Part shown: piece after piece, positions 33,280 to 42,991 of the stretch
Layout of the letters: each line of letters opens with the position of its first letter
How positions within the stretch are numbered: position 1 is the first letter of the stretch
NCBI RefSeq assembly: GCF_016920785.2
Contig: NW_024609881.1
Span: 44,734,710-44,798,709, forward strand
DNA length: 64,000 nucleotides
Direction of reading: 5' to 3'
From: Ixodes scapularis
Taxonomy: Eukaryota; Arthropoda; Arachnida; Ixodida; Ixodidae
The notes under the pieces: model-generated
Database searches by the model: none
Seen by the model: only the letters and a program-made list of their open reading frames with translations
What the model was told of the DNA's origin: nothing
Made by a program: the position numbers and the translations under genes

Positions 33280-33675
33280 GGGGACGAATCTGTAGAACGG
33301 AAGCTCTGCGAGCTCTCTACACGGCCCTCGTACTTCCCATTTTGGACTGGAGTATTGCTCGGCGACCTGGTCCCCGCCCCAGCAGCACCTCTGGGAACGG
33401 CTCGAAAGTGTGCAGCGCCGTGCGACACGGATCATCTGTGGCACAGCGGACGGCTCGTACGATGCACGCCTGGTGTGGGTGCCCTTGGTCGGCGACCCCC
33501 CACGAGAGGCGACGGGCCTCACGGATGCGCGCACTGTGCCGGATGCTCGATGGACCGCTTTCCGGGATCTCGTTGTACTCTGCAGTGCGGACAAGCAAAA
33601 GAACTGGGCAGCCTGAGCCTCTCCGTGGGAGGACCACCCGGCACTGCTAGCTCTTCTCTCGCCAACTGGCTTTGA
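33280..33675 (+). pseudogene. LINE C-terminal fragment (post-RT region)
   Basis: The frame reads LRALYTALVLPILDW, then after a shift ATWSPPQQHLWERLESVQRR and ATRIICG. This is the LY.ALV.P.LEY...VW.P......L..VQRRA block that follows the RT in jockey/CR1-like LINEs. Downstream, RMRALCRMLDGPLSGI and RTTRHC in another frame fit the variable C-terminus. At least two frameshifts are present. It is GC-rich, unlike the AT-rich neighbours, so it may be a younger insertion from a GC-rich LINE family. Confidence 0.65.
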
Positions 33676-35189
33676 GCTCGTGACGACCAGTGACTTGCAC
33701 CATTACTTTTCTTGTTGCTGTGTGTGCTTGTTTTGTTTTACCCTACTGAGTCCCCTTTCTCCAGTCTCCTGCACTGTAGGGGCGGCCTGCTAGTAGGCGC
33801 ATATGCATAAGGGTTATCACCTTCTTGTCTAGCCTTGCACGTCGTCGCATACACGTCAAATCCGTGTGCAAATAAATTACAAGCGCAGTTACAATTACAG
33901 AAACAAAAACAATGGTGACAAATATTCCTGCACAACTATACACTGCATTGACCCTTAAATAAGGTGCAGCGAAGGCTACAGCCACTAGACCGCAGCTTTG
34001 CAGCGTGAGACGGCCCTTTGGACATGAGTGAGCGAAAGGGCACGTGGTGCATGCATCCTGCTTCGTGGGCGCTTGCTCACTGGGGCCATTCGAAAGCTTT
34101 TGAGCTTGCTCGTGCTGCATGCAGGTGTAGCTCTACCAAAACTGAAGTGGCAATTGGGGAGACTGTGCATTCCGTTTACTATTTCTGATTACTGGGAGGC
34201 CATGCTACGTCTATTTTAATTAAATATTCATTAGTTAATTCAGAAATTACTTCAGTAAAACCAAACTGCTACATCCATTCAATGGAGCCCTTTACACACA
34301 AAAGTACAATAGTTCCCAGACCATAGTCTGCAGACTATGCATGCCTAAAAGTTAATATTTCACTCTGCAGACTATCTGCAGGTGCAGAGGATACAATACA
34401 TTTTGTGTCTTTCGTTCTAGATATTTTACAATACAATATTTACAATATGTTTTGCTTTGCTGAAGTGAGAAACAGGTCATACTGTCAGTGTGTCGTCCAG
34501 GCCTTTGATGTCTTGGGGTTGACAGGCTGTTAGCTTAAGTGCCTCCAGGCAATCTTTGTTTGTCAAGCTTAATCCTCATGAGCTCTGTGATTCACCACGA
34601 CAAGCGGGCTCAAAAGGACCTCTCCCCATAATGTGGACCGTCTAAGGAAACAGATATTCAGTTTGAATTTGCCCCTGTGGACTATACACCGAGTGGGGAC
34701 TGTATAAGAAAAACACTTTTTTCGAGCCAAAATTAACCCTTGTGGGCTTCACGCCCGGTGCGGACGAAGAAATATTGTAGCGGTTTATTTCCTTAGCGCA
34801 TTGAGACATTACAGAGTGGAGTGGACAGAAATATCTAATTGCAAACAAACACATTAAAAACTAAATCAAAATATTGTCAACAAGACCCCGAATTCATTAT
34901 CACACTGCATCTTTAAATTCGGTGCAATCAGCTATGCCAGCGATAAGTAGGGGGGATGATTCTTGCCTAGTGATGACATAGGCGGGAATGACTGACAATA
35001 GGTGGAGGTGTGACAAAGGGGGATGTCATTGTGGTGGTGGATCTTATGAAATAAATACAGGCGAGATGTTTCTGCAGACAGAAAGGCGTGTTGTCCTTTC
35101 AAGTTGTGGGATGTTTTTGTAACATTTTATAAGTCATCACAGATGCATCTCCTTAATGTTATCTTTGAAACATAGGCTCTTTGTTTCTG
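33676..35189. other. 1.5 kb, no recognised feature
   Basis: The frames are short. A CATAGTCTGCAGACTATG palindrome lies near 34324-34341. Nothing else stands out. Confidence 0.35.
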
Positions 35190-35400
35190 GATTATATTGC
35201 CCTAACATTTCTGCAGCAACATTTCAGTAACATACGTAAAAGTAGTGTAACGTTGCATCTCACTTGTGTAACATTGTGTTGATGTTTCGAAATAATGTTT
35301 TTGCAATATGGTTTTAGTAATATTGTCGTTACATTGTTACACGTTGCATAACGTTGCACAACATTAGCCACGTTGCAGTAACGTTCCTGCAACATCTCGT
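35110..35400. repeat. AACATT/AACGTTGC array at the right end of the CCCTAG element
   Basis: About fifteen AACATT, AACGTT or GTAACATT words on either strand lie in the last 290 bp. This matches the array at the left end. Confidence 0.75.
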
Positions 35401-35410
35401 GCTACTAGGG

Positions 35411-36254
35411 TTACATCATTTTTTCTTTACCACTGAACGATGTTAAACTTCGCTATATTCCAGGCCCAAACCTCTGTTCCATGGCAGGTATGTAGAAACG
35501 AGCGACGATTCTAAGCAAAATAACGATCGAAAGGGATGTAGAGTGTGTTCAAAGTTCGCCAGCATTCCGTATGCTTATATATTGCTAATAAGCCTGTCCT
35601 ATCACTATATGAAAATGACCCCGTCGTGCATCTTTACGAGTGGTTAAAAAAACGTTCGAAACGTAAAGAATAAAGTACGTGGGCTACGAGAGGTGTGTTT
35701 TCTTATTATTTCCTATGTTGGGCAGTTTTTATCGCGCACCTGTTTTCTGCCTTCCCCCTATTTGCAAAGATTTGGAGCGTGCGGGTGATGATTTGAACAC
35801 AGAACAAGCATCTTCGCACATGTTCATGAGCAGAAAGAATAAAGCAGTACTTATTTATTGCAAATCGGACTATATTACGTGACTTTCAATTTATTGTGAT
35901 CGTCTGCAAGCAGAGTTACTTATCCAGTGTTACTGCGTAGTTCTTGCCGTCTCTCAACGTTTTCCACATGTCCTTCGTTCGTTTGGCACGTATATCCCCC
36001 ATGCTGGAAAGCGCCGACGCCGTGTTCGCGCTAACAGTGTCCGAGAGTGCACATAAATACACGTACGAAGCGGTTTTAGCACCGTTTTTCGTGCCACGAT
36101 TTTAAAATAAAAACGCCGTAACTGACCAATTATTTCATCTGCGTGTCTGGGAAATGTTCCAATGTGCCTAGTAGTTATGATTTATTCGTGATATTTGTTC
36201 TTATAATCGAGCGCAGAGAGGAAATGCACTCGGTTTTTTCCGTAGAAATGCACT
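35411..36254. other. unassigned 0.84-kb stretch
   Basis: No gene or repeat boundary is recognised. Confidence 0.3.
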
Positions 36255-36359
36255 ACCGGAAGTCAATTTCGGACTGCTTGCTGTCTGCTTCAATTTGCAA
36301 CAGCACACTAGCGCCAGTTGAACCTCTAGCGTAGATTATAATAACTCTATGTATAGACC
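36255..36359 (-). repeat. interspersed repeat, inverted copy of 24253-24342
   Basis: This has the same blocks as the 24253 copy in reverse. The sequence ends at CATAGAGTTAT read on the minus strand. Confidence 0.75.
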
Positions 36360-36512
36360 TTTCCAATGTTTACAAATCCACAGCTCAGCGTGCAATCTCC
36401 ACAGCTCAGCACGCGCGTGTGCGTCGCTTCGGAAAACGAGCAAATCACGCGCGATATGCACGAACACTGAAAATGAAACCGGCCAGCAGCCCTTTTCTGG
36501 AAAGGTCTATTG
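36351..36512. mobile_element. 160-bp MITE with TAGACCTTTCCA ends
   Basis: TATAGACCTTTCCA and TGGAAAGGTCTATT are inverted, about 160 bp apart. TA lies at the left edge and TA or TT at the right. The interior has ACAGCTCAGC twice. Confidence 0.5.
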
Positions 36513-37409
36513 TGTTTTTTTAGCTTCATTCATCCATTTGAATGGCGTTTCCTCCAAAAATAATCTCCTTCCCCAGTAGCTGCATTTCGCCAACCCACCG
36601 TCTTCTGTAACCTTGGTCGTTCCCGTCATGATCGAACTTCATAGTAGTCTCTTCCTCAAGGTCGACGGGACGCTTTTGGCAAGGCGTCCTGTCGACGCCT
36701 GGACCAATAGACTACTTCCATAAAGCCCTGCATGCAACACGGCGCCCGTTGCACTCTGGGAACTAGTTGGCCAGGGAGGAGGGTGTCATGGTTTCGGTTT
36801 CGATCGACACGTCGACAAGAGATTGTTTTCTGGTCCCGAGAGCGTCATTTGTGGTCTCTAAACTAACCTAAATGGTCAGACCTCGAAGCTTTAGCACAAG
36901 CCCGAGACGTATAGCTTGTCTTAACACATGGTTGTTGTATTTTTGTACTTGAGCCTTCCTGTTAGCGCTCCAATCGAGGTATGTGGACGAGCCAGTGCTG
37001 GGAGTCTCGACGCTGCGAAGCTCGGGTGCTCGGGGATCTTGCTTGTGAACGAATCAACAAGCTGTAGCAAACAATAAGTATGCACACATCGAGCTCGCGC
37101 CTTTACATTAGTGTTGTTGATCGGGAAGTTTGTTTGTTTCGTGCGTCCATAGACGAAATATAACTTTTTGCAATTACTGTTTTTCTTAATGTGCCTGAGT
37201 ATGCGAGGTAAAACTCGGAGGTGCCATTGAAAAGCTCAATTTTAACACACTTCTTATCTCTTATTTGCACTGACCCGCAGCAATGCACGAAGTGAAGTCC
37301 CCACCCGCTTGCATTTCACTAATATTCAACATCGCTTATGCGCATAGAGTTATCCTGCAATCATATAGGCGAATTTGCGCATACAGACCGTTTTAAGAAT
37401 GCAAAAATC
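36513..37409. other. unassigned; small GTCGAC hairpin and a shared repeat
   Basis: A hairpin, GTCGACGGGACGC...GCGTCCTGTCGAC, lies at about 36661-36697. The stretch at 36750-36820 (CACTCTGGGAACTAGTTGGC, then GTTTCGGTTTCGA) recurs inverted at about 41712-41757. No gene is recognised. Confidence 0.4.
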
Positions 37410-37537
37410 GAGCACTTCTGTGAAGAATGTCGCACCGTTCGCCGGAAGTGCGTCAGACGGGCATGAACCCCTATGCGCACCGCATTGGGGTTCATGCCCG
37501 TCCGGCGCACGGTGCGACATTCTTCAGACAAGTGCTC
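37410..37537. repeat. 128-bp hairpin, probably a small foldback insertion
   Basis: GAGCACTTCTGTGAAGAATG at the left is mirrored by the right end CATTCTTCAGACAAGTGCTC. The stem also includes GACGGGCATGAACCCC near the centre. One internal GCGTCA segment is unmatched. Confidence 0.8.
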
Positions 37538-37789
37538 GAACGAATTCAAAGCGTATTTGACGGTTGCTAATGGGCATTATATTTGTTATGTGTTTGCTTT
37601 CTTCCTGCCTGAGTATGCCGAGATAATTTCAGACACACCGTTCCCGGCACAGATCTCGGGCGTCAGTAAAAGCTCGTCCAAAAAGGCTTAGCAAGGAGTA
37701 GGGGACGCTTGTTAGGGCCTCCGTCATAGGAAGCGAGCAAGCCGGCCGTGTCGCGGCGGTCGCCCATTGTTCGCCGCGACCTAGCGGTA

Positions 37790-38115
37790 GCCGCCGCAGG
37801 AGCATCGGGGAGCAATGGCGACGAACAGCATGGTAGGCAGTGTCCCCGTCGTGATTATGAAGGAATTTAAGGCAGTTACGAATTCGGAAAGTTCCTTCGG
37901 TAGCCGGTGCCGTCGGCGCAGAATCATCGGGAAGTAATAGCAACGATCACCACAGAGGACAGTGGGCGATTACGAATCCGGAAAGCTTCTTCGGTAGCCG
38001 GTGCAGAATCATCGGGGGGAAGCAATGGCGATGAACAGCACAGCGGACAGTGTACCCGGCGTGATTACGACGGGGTTTAAGGCGGTTACGAATCCAGAAA
38101 GCTTCTTCTGTGGTA
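37790..38115. repeat. imperfect tandem repeat of about 85-120 bp, three units
   Basis: Repeated words are CATCGGGGAGCAATGGCGA, GATTACGA, TTTAAGGC, GTTACGAAT and GAAAGCTTCTTC, at about 37803, 37925 and 38008 onward. The middle unit lacks the GTGATTA...TTTAAGG block. It is GC-rich. Confidence 0.7.
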
Positions 38116-38530
38116 CCAATATGAAGAAGGGAAAACTCCTTCGTGAATCTGGCCGCGTGTACGACGTGAAGGAGGTCCGTTTCGACGGAGAAGTGGACGT
38201 CACGGAGCGCCGTGCTCCGGTAACAAAATTAAGCGCGCCCGCAAAAAGATGCAGTTGGCGTTGAGTGGACTGTGGTAATTATGCACGTTTATTTCTGAAT
38301 CAGCTTGACAAAAACTGGGTGATTTTTTTAACGCCGTTCCGCGATTCCCACTACTATCTTCCTGTATGCTGATGGAAACATCCAAGGGTAGGCTTAGGTG
38401 GGCGACCGCATTCCGCTTCTCGATTCCGGTGAAGTATTTGCCGCATACTTTAGAGTTTGCCGTCGGTGTCGATGCTGTTGCATCGTCGCTAGAATAGAAA
38501 AAAAATTTAATTGTATCATTCGTGAGCAGC
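38116..38530. other. unassigned stretch downstream of the tandem array
   Basis: A plus-strand frame through about 38264 reads ESGRVYDVKEVRFDGEVDV, which faintly recalls SWIM-domain proteins. I do not consider that enough for a gene call. Confidence 0.25.
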
Positions 38531-38889
38531 TTAAAGGGATACTTCAACGAAATTTGAAATATTCCCGTCGTGTTAAAAAATAGGTTGAATATGATCCACA
38601 ATATCCGTAAATGACAATCGCACGTTTGTATTTTGAGCCTGGTGGCTGTATTTTTCGTTATAAACGGCCCACTCTGGCAAGCGCTCGGAGAAGGCCCAGC
38701 GGAGACCACGTGACATCCAACGCAATCATGACGTAGGTCGTCTCAAGACGAGCAAAGCTACGGCGAGGCTGACGGCGAGAGGATGGCCTAGTCGTTCCAG
38801 CCACCGAAGCGGCTGCTTTTGTACAAATTTTGAGTGACGGGTTAATCTTCTATAATCTTGTAGGGGGACAATACCCAGGCGAAAATTTT

Positions 38890-39112
38890 CAACTGGGACC
38901 AGTTGGTCCCAGTTGCAACTGGTTTATGGAACAATTCCCAGTTGCAACTGGTCCCAGTTGGAGTCGTCCAACTGGGACCAGTTGGTCCCAGTTGCAACTG
39001 GTTTATGGAACAATTCCCAGTTGTAACTGGTCCCAGTTGGAGTTGGTCCCAGCTGGAATTGGTCCCAGTTACAACTGGTCCCAGTTGGAGTTGGTACCAA
39101 CTCCAGCAACAA
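38890..39112. repeat. left CCAGTTG/CAACTGG array
   Basis: About fifteen CCAGTTG or CAACTGG words occur. A larger unit of about 90 bp (GGTTTATGGAACAATTCCCA with flanks) is present twice. Confidence 0.85.
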
Positions 39113-39207
39113 TGAAACACGGCACAAAATGGAAGGTTGACAATACTTTATTGTCAAAAACTTGAAGAATGAAACTAAATAGGTTCGGTGACGTACACGC
39201 TCCGGGT

Positions 39208-39459
39208 TTAGCCACTTGCTTGCGACGGTTGAATCGCTTTTTCAGAGGTGGTATTCATGAGATGAAGGAAGATCGGCCGCTGGCGTCTGTTAGTGAAGAC
39301 ATCCTCAGCTTCTCTTCCCATCGCGTGAAGAAAGGTGCTCACCCGTGATCCTGCGTTGCGCAGGTGAAGTCCTGATAAGATGCGGTAGCGCTCCCACCTT
39401 GCGATCTCTGTCACAACAGTCGAACATTTTCGAGGTAGACCTCCCGCCATTTTCGCCAT
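39208..39459 (-). CDS. gag-like fragment, 83 codons, inside the CCCAGGCG element
   Basis: ATG at 39459. The frame contains IARWERYRILSGLHLRNAG and VSTFLHAMGREAEDVF, which resembles the start of arthropod LTR-retrotransposon gag proteins (W..YR.F..ASGL, R...LLH..G.EA.DVF). It ends after about 20 further unrelated residues, so only the N-terminal gag part is kept. The frame is uninterrupted. It may be a captured retrotransposon fragment carried by the DNA element. The gag assignment is by pattern only. Confidence 0.45.
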   Translation of the reverse strand: MAKMAGGLPRKCSTVVTEIARWERYRILSGLHLRNAGSRVSTFLHAMGREAEDVFTNRRQRPIFLHLMNTTSEKAIQPSQASG

Positions 39460-40074
39460 TGTGCTCTCCGCGGCGTGTTCTCTTCCGTCCGGTCTATGTG
39501 CGTCCGGTCTTTCCTGGGTGCCCTCCGATCGCTGAACTGCATCTTTCCATCCTCGAAGTTCACCGCCGCCACCGTGGTGTGTGTACAGTTAGGTCCAAAG
39601 AAGCGCAGCTGTAGTTTATGACATTTTCATAACGACGCCAACTTGGGCGATGGCGACCCTTCTTTACCGCGTCCGTCCGACTCCGGCGTCAGCATAGGCA
39701 GCGCCATCTGTCGACAGCGCGTACCACTAATCCGCACCCGCGTGCCACGGCGGCCGGCTAGCTCTGATTAGTCAAAAGATAAATTTATTTATTAAAAGAA
39801 AAAAAAAATACTGTAGGTATTTAAATAAATGTTTTAATATATTTTAATAATGCACTAAAAGTGTAAATGTAGGTGAACACATTTTGTCACTAATTATATT
39901 TTCCAATTAAAAAATTATTTAGTTAATTAAAATTTTTATATTATTTTTATAAATATATAAATGTACCCCAGTAATTAAAATTCCCTATTTGTATAAATCT
40001 AAAAATGTTAGTGTTTTTAGTTTTCTTCATTAGCAAAGGTCAATACACCCCCAACTTGTCCAAATTGTTGCCCA

Positions 40075-40350
40075 GTGTGAACTGGGAACGGGAAAGGCAT
40101 TTGAAGTCCGACTGGGAATCGCTCCAACCAGTTACTTTCCTAACTGGTTCCAGTGCACTCCATTCCCAACTGGGAGTCAAACCAGTTGACTCCCAACTGG
40201 GAATGGTTCAAACCAGTTGACTCCCGACTGGGAATGGTTCAAACCAGTTGACCCCTCAGCTGGCCCCAGTTGGACTCCTATTGGTCCCAGTTGATTCCCA
40301 GTTGGGACCAGTTAGTCCCAGTTGAAACCAGTTGAGGTGCCAACTGGTCC
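40075..40350. repeat. right CCAGTTG/CAACTGG array
   Basis: About sixteen copies of AACTGG or CCAGTT words occur. A roughly 33-bp unit (CAAACCAGTTGACTCCCAAC plus TGGGAATGGTT) is repeated three times near 40175-40245. Confidence 0.85.
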
Positions 40351-40706
40351 CAGTTAGAAATTTTCGCCTGGGTAGCGACTTCTGCGACACACAAAAGGCA
40401 TTCTCGGGAAGAGGGGAGTTCCTCCTGCCCCTCTTCTTTCGTCGTGGCCGGAGGCGAGACAACCTCCGTCACTAGCTGCCAAGGTTGCTAGACGGGCATT
40501 ACAAGCGAGGCGTTAGCGACATCCACCAGGTGCTCTTTGCTGATCGTTTAATTCGTTTTAAAATTCCTTTTCGTGACTTTTTTAACAAGATATCGGTATG
40601 TTCGATTTGATGCTGCTTTTTTGAACACATATAGACCAAAAAATGAGCGCCGAAATTTCGTTGTAGTATCCCTTTAAACAAAGCGCGAACTGGAAGGTAA
40701 GAAACG

Positions 40707-40832
40707 CATCTTGGTTTTAAAAGCGCACAAAAGACGAAGCAGAGTAAGAAACACAAACGACGGATGAGCGCTCGTCCGTCGTTTGTGTTTCTTACTCTGT
40801 CCTCGTCTTTTGTGCGCTTTTAAAACCAAGAT
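40707..40832. repeat. 126-bp near-perfect hairpin
   Basis: CATCTTGGTTTTAAAAGCGC is mirrored at the other end, with an AGCGCT centre at 40767-40772. Only a few bases differ. It resembles a snap-back MITE and sits in the intron next to the THAP exon. Confidence 0.85.
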
Positions 40833-40889
40833 GAATGACTACCAACTAGCCCAACTTTCCACTCTATTGCAGTAAGAAACGCCACTAAC

Positions 40890-41047
40890 CTGTATGGACG
40901 CACAAGTCGCACCCAGGCCGCGCAGTACTCCGCCTCGTGCGGCTCCGAAGGCACGATGTAGTACTTCATGCCGTGCGCGATCTTCGACGTACTGTTGCAG
41001 CCGACCACGCAGCAATTGTTACGGCTTTCTTGATTCGGAATAGCCAT
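40890..41047 (-). CDS. THAP zinc-finger domain, first exon
   Basis: ATG at 41047 opens an exon of 52 codons ending in a good donor (TACAG|GTTAGT at 40889-40890). The residues NNCCVVGCNST, KYYIVPSEPHEAEYCAAWV and RLVRP fit the first half of a C2CH THAP domain: the N-terminal Cys pair, the (F/Y)..P loop and the invariant Trp. The later Cys-His pair would be in the next exon, which I do not find. A foldback hairpin (40707-40832) and TTAA element B lie where the intron would run. THAP domains occur in P-type transposases and in domesticated regulators. Functional state unknown. Confidence 0.6.
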
Positions 41048-42983
41048 CTCAGAAATTACAGCGCTGACCCACTACAACGCTCGACCAACGCAGCGGCTGG
41101 CAGAAGCTCCCCGATGCAATGGACCCGTTTGCCGCTAGGGGCGCCCTGGTCGGGGCTTGAATTAGATGCGCACGGTTCCTATAGCTAGCCGATCTCAGCG
41201 TTTGCGGAAAGTTAATCTTCTATCAGCATAAAATTTGAGTGGGAGATATATGATGACACGAGGAAGACATCATAGTAACTTTTGTGCAGTAGTGAGGTCG
41301 AATTTATTGCGTTTCCTTAAAAGTTCATGCGTAAACGCTGTCCTCAACTTTGATGCCCCGTGAGGATGCGGCTTGCTTTTCGTTCAATGAAGTAACAAGA
41401 ACCGGACGTTTGGCAAACAAATTGCGTGTAAGGCTCCAGACGAACAAATTTCAGTTGTAGTTGACTGGTACTAGACGGGATTACTGACATTGAGCTCAAA
41501 GATGCATTCGTCGGGTGAGGTGACTAAGCCACGACTTACTACGTTCGCAAACGCACGCACAATATCTGGTGTTTCGGGAACCAAGGAAAGTGCCCCGGTC
41601 TTCGTTTTGTATCGCTCGATAATGAGTGTATTGTACGTTCGTGAAAAGTCAGATAATCGAAAACGGAAGCAGCGCGTTGGGTCGCGGCGTGGTAGCATGA
41701 GATGAAGCTGCTCAGTCGAAACCGAAACTGAGTGGCCAACTAGTTCCCAGAGTGCACCGCGTGGTATTTCGCCGCGATGGGGCACGTCGGTTTTGATGTT
41801 AAAATTAAAATTAAGCTAGTTGGTTAAACTTAATGGGAAAAAGCGCAAATGGCTAGGAAGAGGAGAAGGGGACAGGACAGAGCGCCTAGACTTGATTTCG
41901 TACCGCTCCCGTAATAACGCCGACACTACGCGCGTCTGTTGTACGCTGTTTTAGTTTCGGTTTAAAGCTTACAATACGGCTGATTCACAGATTCTACACT
42001 TGGCACCGTGATCGCCGCCTCTCCGGGCTCAAGAACGGCCTTAGTCTCTGTTTTAAATATAATAATTTTCATAAAAAAACACGCAATATATTACTCAAAT
42101 GTCAAGAACTCGCGTAGCGGTTCACGCTGATTCGCAGCAGACACTCGTTCGGTTACGCAGGAACCAGAGGGCGAGAGTCACCGTCCAGTTCAATGGCTTC
42201 AGCTTCAGTTGTGTTCTTTGATCCATCGCTCGTTTAGCATTCTCTCAGCAACAACAACAACAACGGAACCGTGTGTATGTGGTTTGTTTTACGCAGTTTT
42301 ACGTTCGATGACCACTACTCAACAAACAGGTACTGTTCCCATGTCTGAATCCGTTAGGTGCGAGGCACTAGCTTTGAAATAGACTTCACAAGGCTCCGCT
42401 AACGGCCGTGGCTTCATGTGAGACTGCTTCAACGTCGACTTTTCGCGCACGAGTAGCGTTATGTGAAGCCGTGAAAACGCGCGCTCGCCTGAACCTTTTA
42501 AGCAAGAAACTTACCAATTAAAATTAGGCTGTGTCTGCAGTGTCGTCCGACGGCACGCCACTCGGGCCTACAATGCCGCCTGAAAGAAAGTCGGACGGCG
42601 CGTGTATCACTGGGGGGCTCTTTAACCGCCGACGCCCGCCGTGCGGTTAAGTTAACCGGCTTCAAGCAAATGGGCCCACAGTGTCGCGTGAATACATCCA
42701 ACACTGCATTGACAATGATATCGTTCTAAGCCCCCTCAGGCGTGTTGGTTACCACCAGGCAATCGTCAACAAGTCGAAATCCTTTCTGGCACTACTCGCA
42801 CCCAAATTCTCGCCAATGGTTTGGTCAATCTTTTCCAAAAAAAAAAAAATGCTGCCAAGCGCTTTAGCCAGGCATGCCTCTATACAAACTCCTTCTCTTT
42901 GTAACATATGCACGCCTTCAAACTGAAGGAAAGTTGGTTAAAAGTGAAACCTGAGCAGTTCCAAGAAACAAGTTCTGGAACTT
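41048..42983. other. 1.9 kb, no recognised gene
   Basis: This holds the inverted copy of the 36750-36820 repeat (near 41712-41757), a (CAA)5 microsatellite near 42250-42265 and an 11-nt A run near 42838-42850. The frames are short and unconvincing. Confidence 0.35.
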
Positions 42984-42991
42984 GACCACAC

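Larger units (their letters stand above)
24503..35410. mobile_element. possible 10.9-kb element with CCCTAGTAGCAC ends
   Basis: The left end CCCTAGTAGCACCGAATGTT and the right end, read inward, CCCTAGTAGCACGAGATGTT are inverted. Similarity continues as GTTGC..AA.GTTACTG for about 40 bp. Both ends carry arrays of AACATT/AACGTT words. TT flanks both ends, but there is no longer duplication, so these could be the ends of two separate copies. The interior contains foldbacks, one ORF (28988-29407), a hAT-type element and a LINE fragment. No transposase is identified. Confidence 0.5.
38874..40372. mobile_element. 1.5-kb element with CCCAGGCGAAAATTT ends and CCAGTTG arrays
   Basis: TA lies just outside each end (38872-38873, 40373-40374). 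The left end CCCAGGCGAAAATTTTCAAC is mirrored by the right end, read inward as CCCAGGCGAAAATTTCTAAC. Each end continues into an array of CAACTGGTCCCAGTTG-like words (38890-39110 and 40075-40350). The layout parallels the CCCAGACAACAC element at 21216. A gag-like ORF lies inside, and the rest of the interior (39460-40070) is AT-rich in its right half. No transposase is present. Confidence 0.8.
38531..40677. mobile_element. TTAA-flanked element B (2.1 kb) with a nested element
   Basis: TTAA lies at 38531-38534 and 40674-40677. The ends AGGGATACTTCAACGAAATT and the inverse of AGGGATACTACAACGAAATT match over 21 bp with one difference. This is the same general design as elements A and C. Element 38874-40372 is inserted inside. 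No TTAA-type transposase is found in it. Confidence 0.8.

Noticed and set aside
38890..40350. CCAGTTG arrays considered as a CRISPR-like or centromeric satellite
   Set aside because: There is no constant repeat-spacer pattern, and the arrays lie precisely at the two ends of one element with inverted termini.
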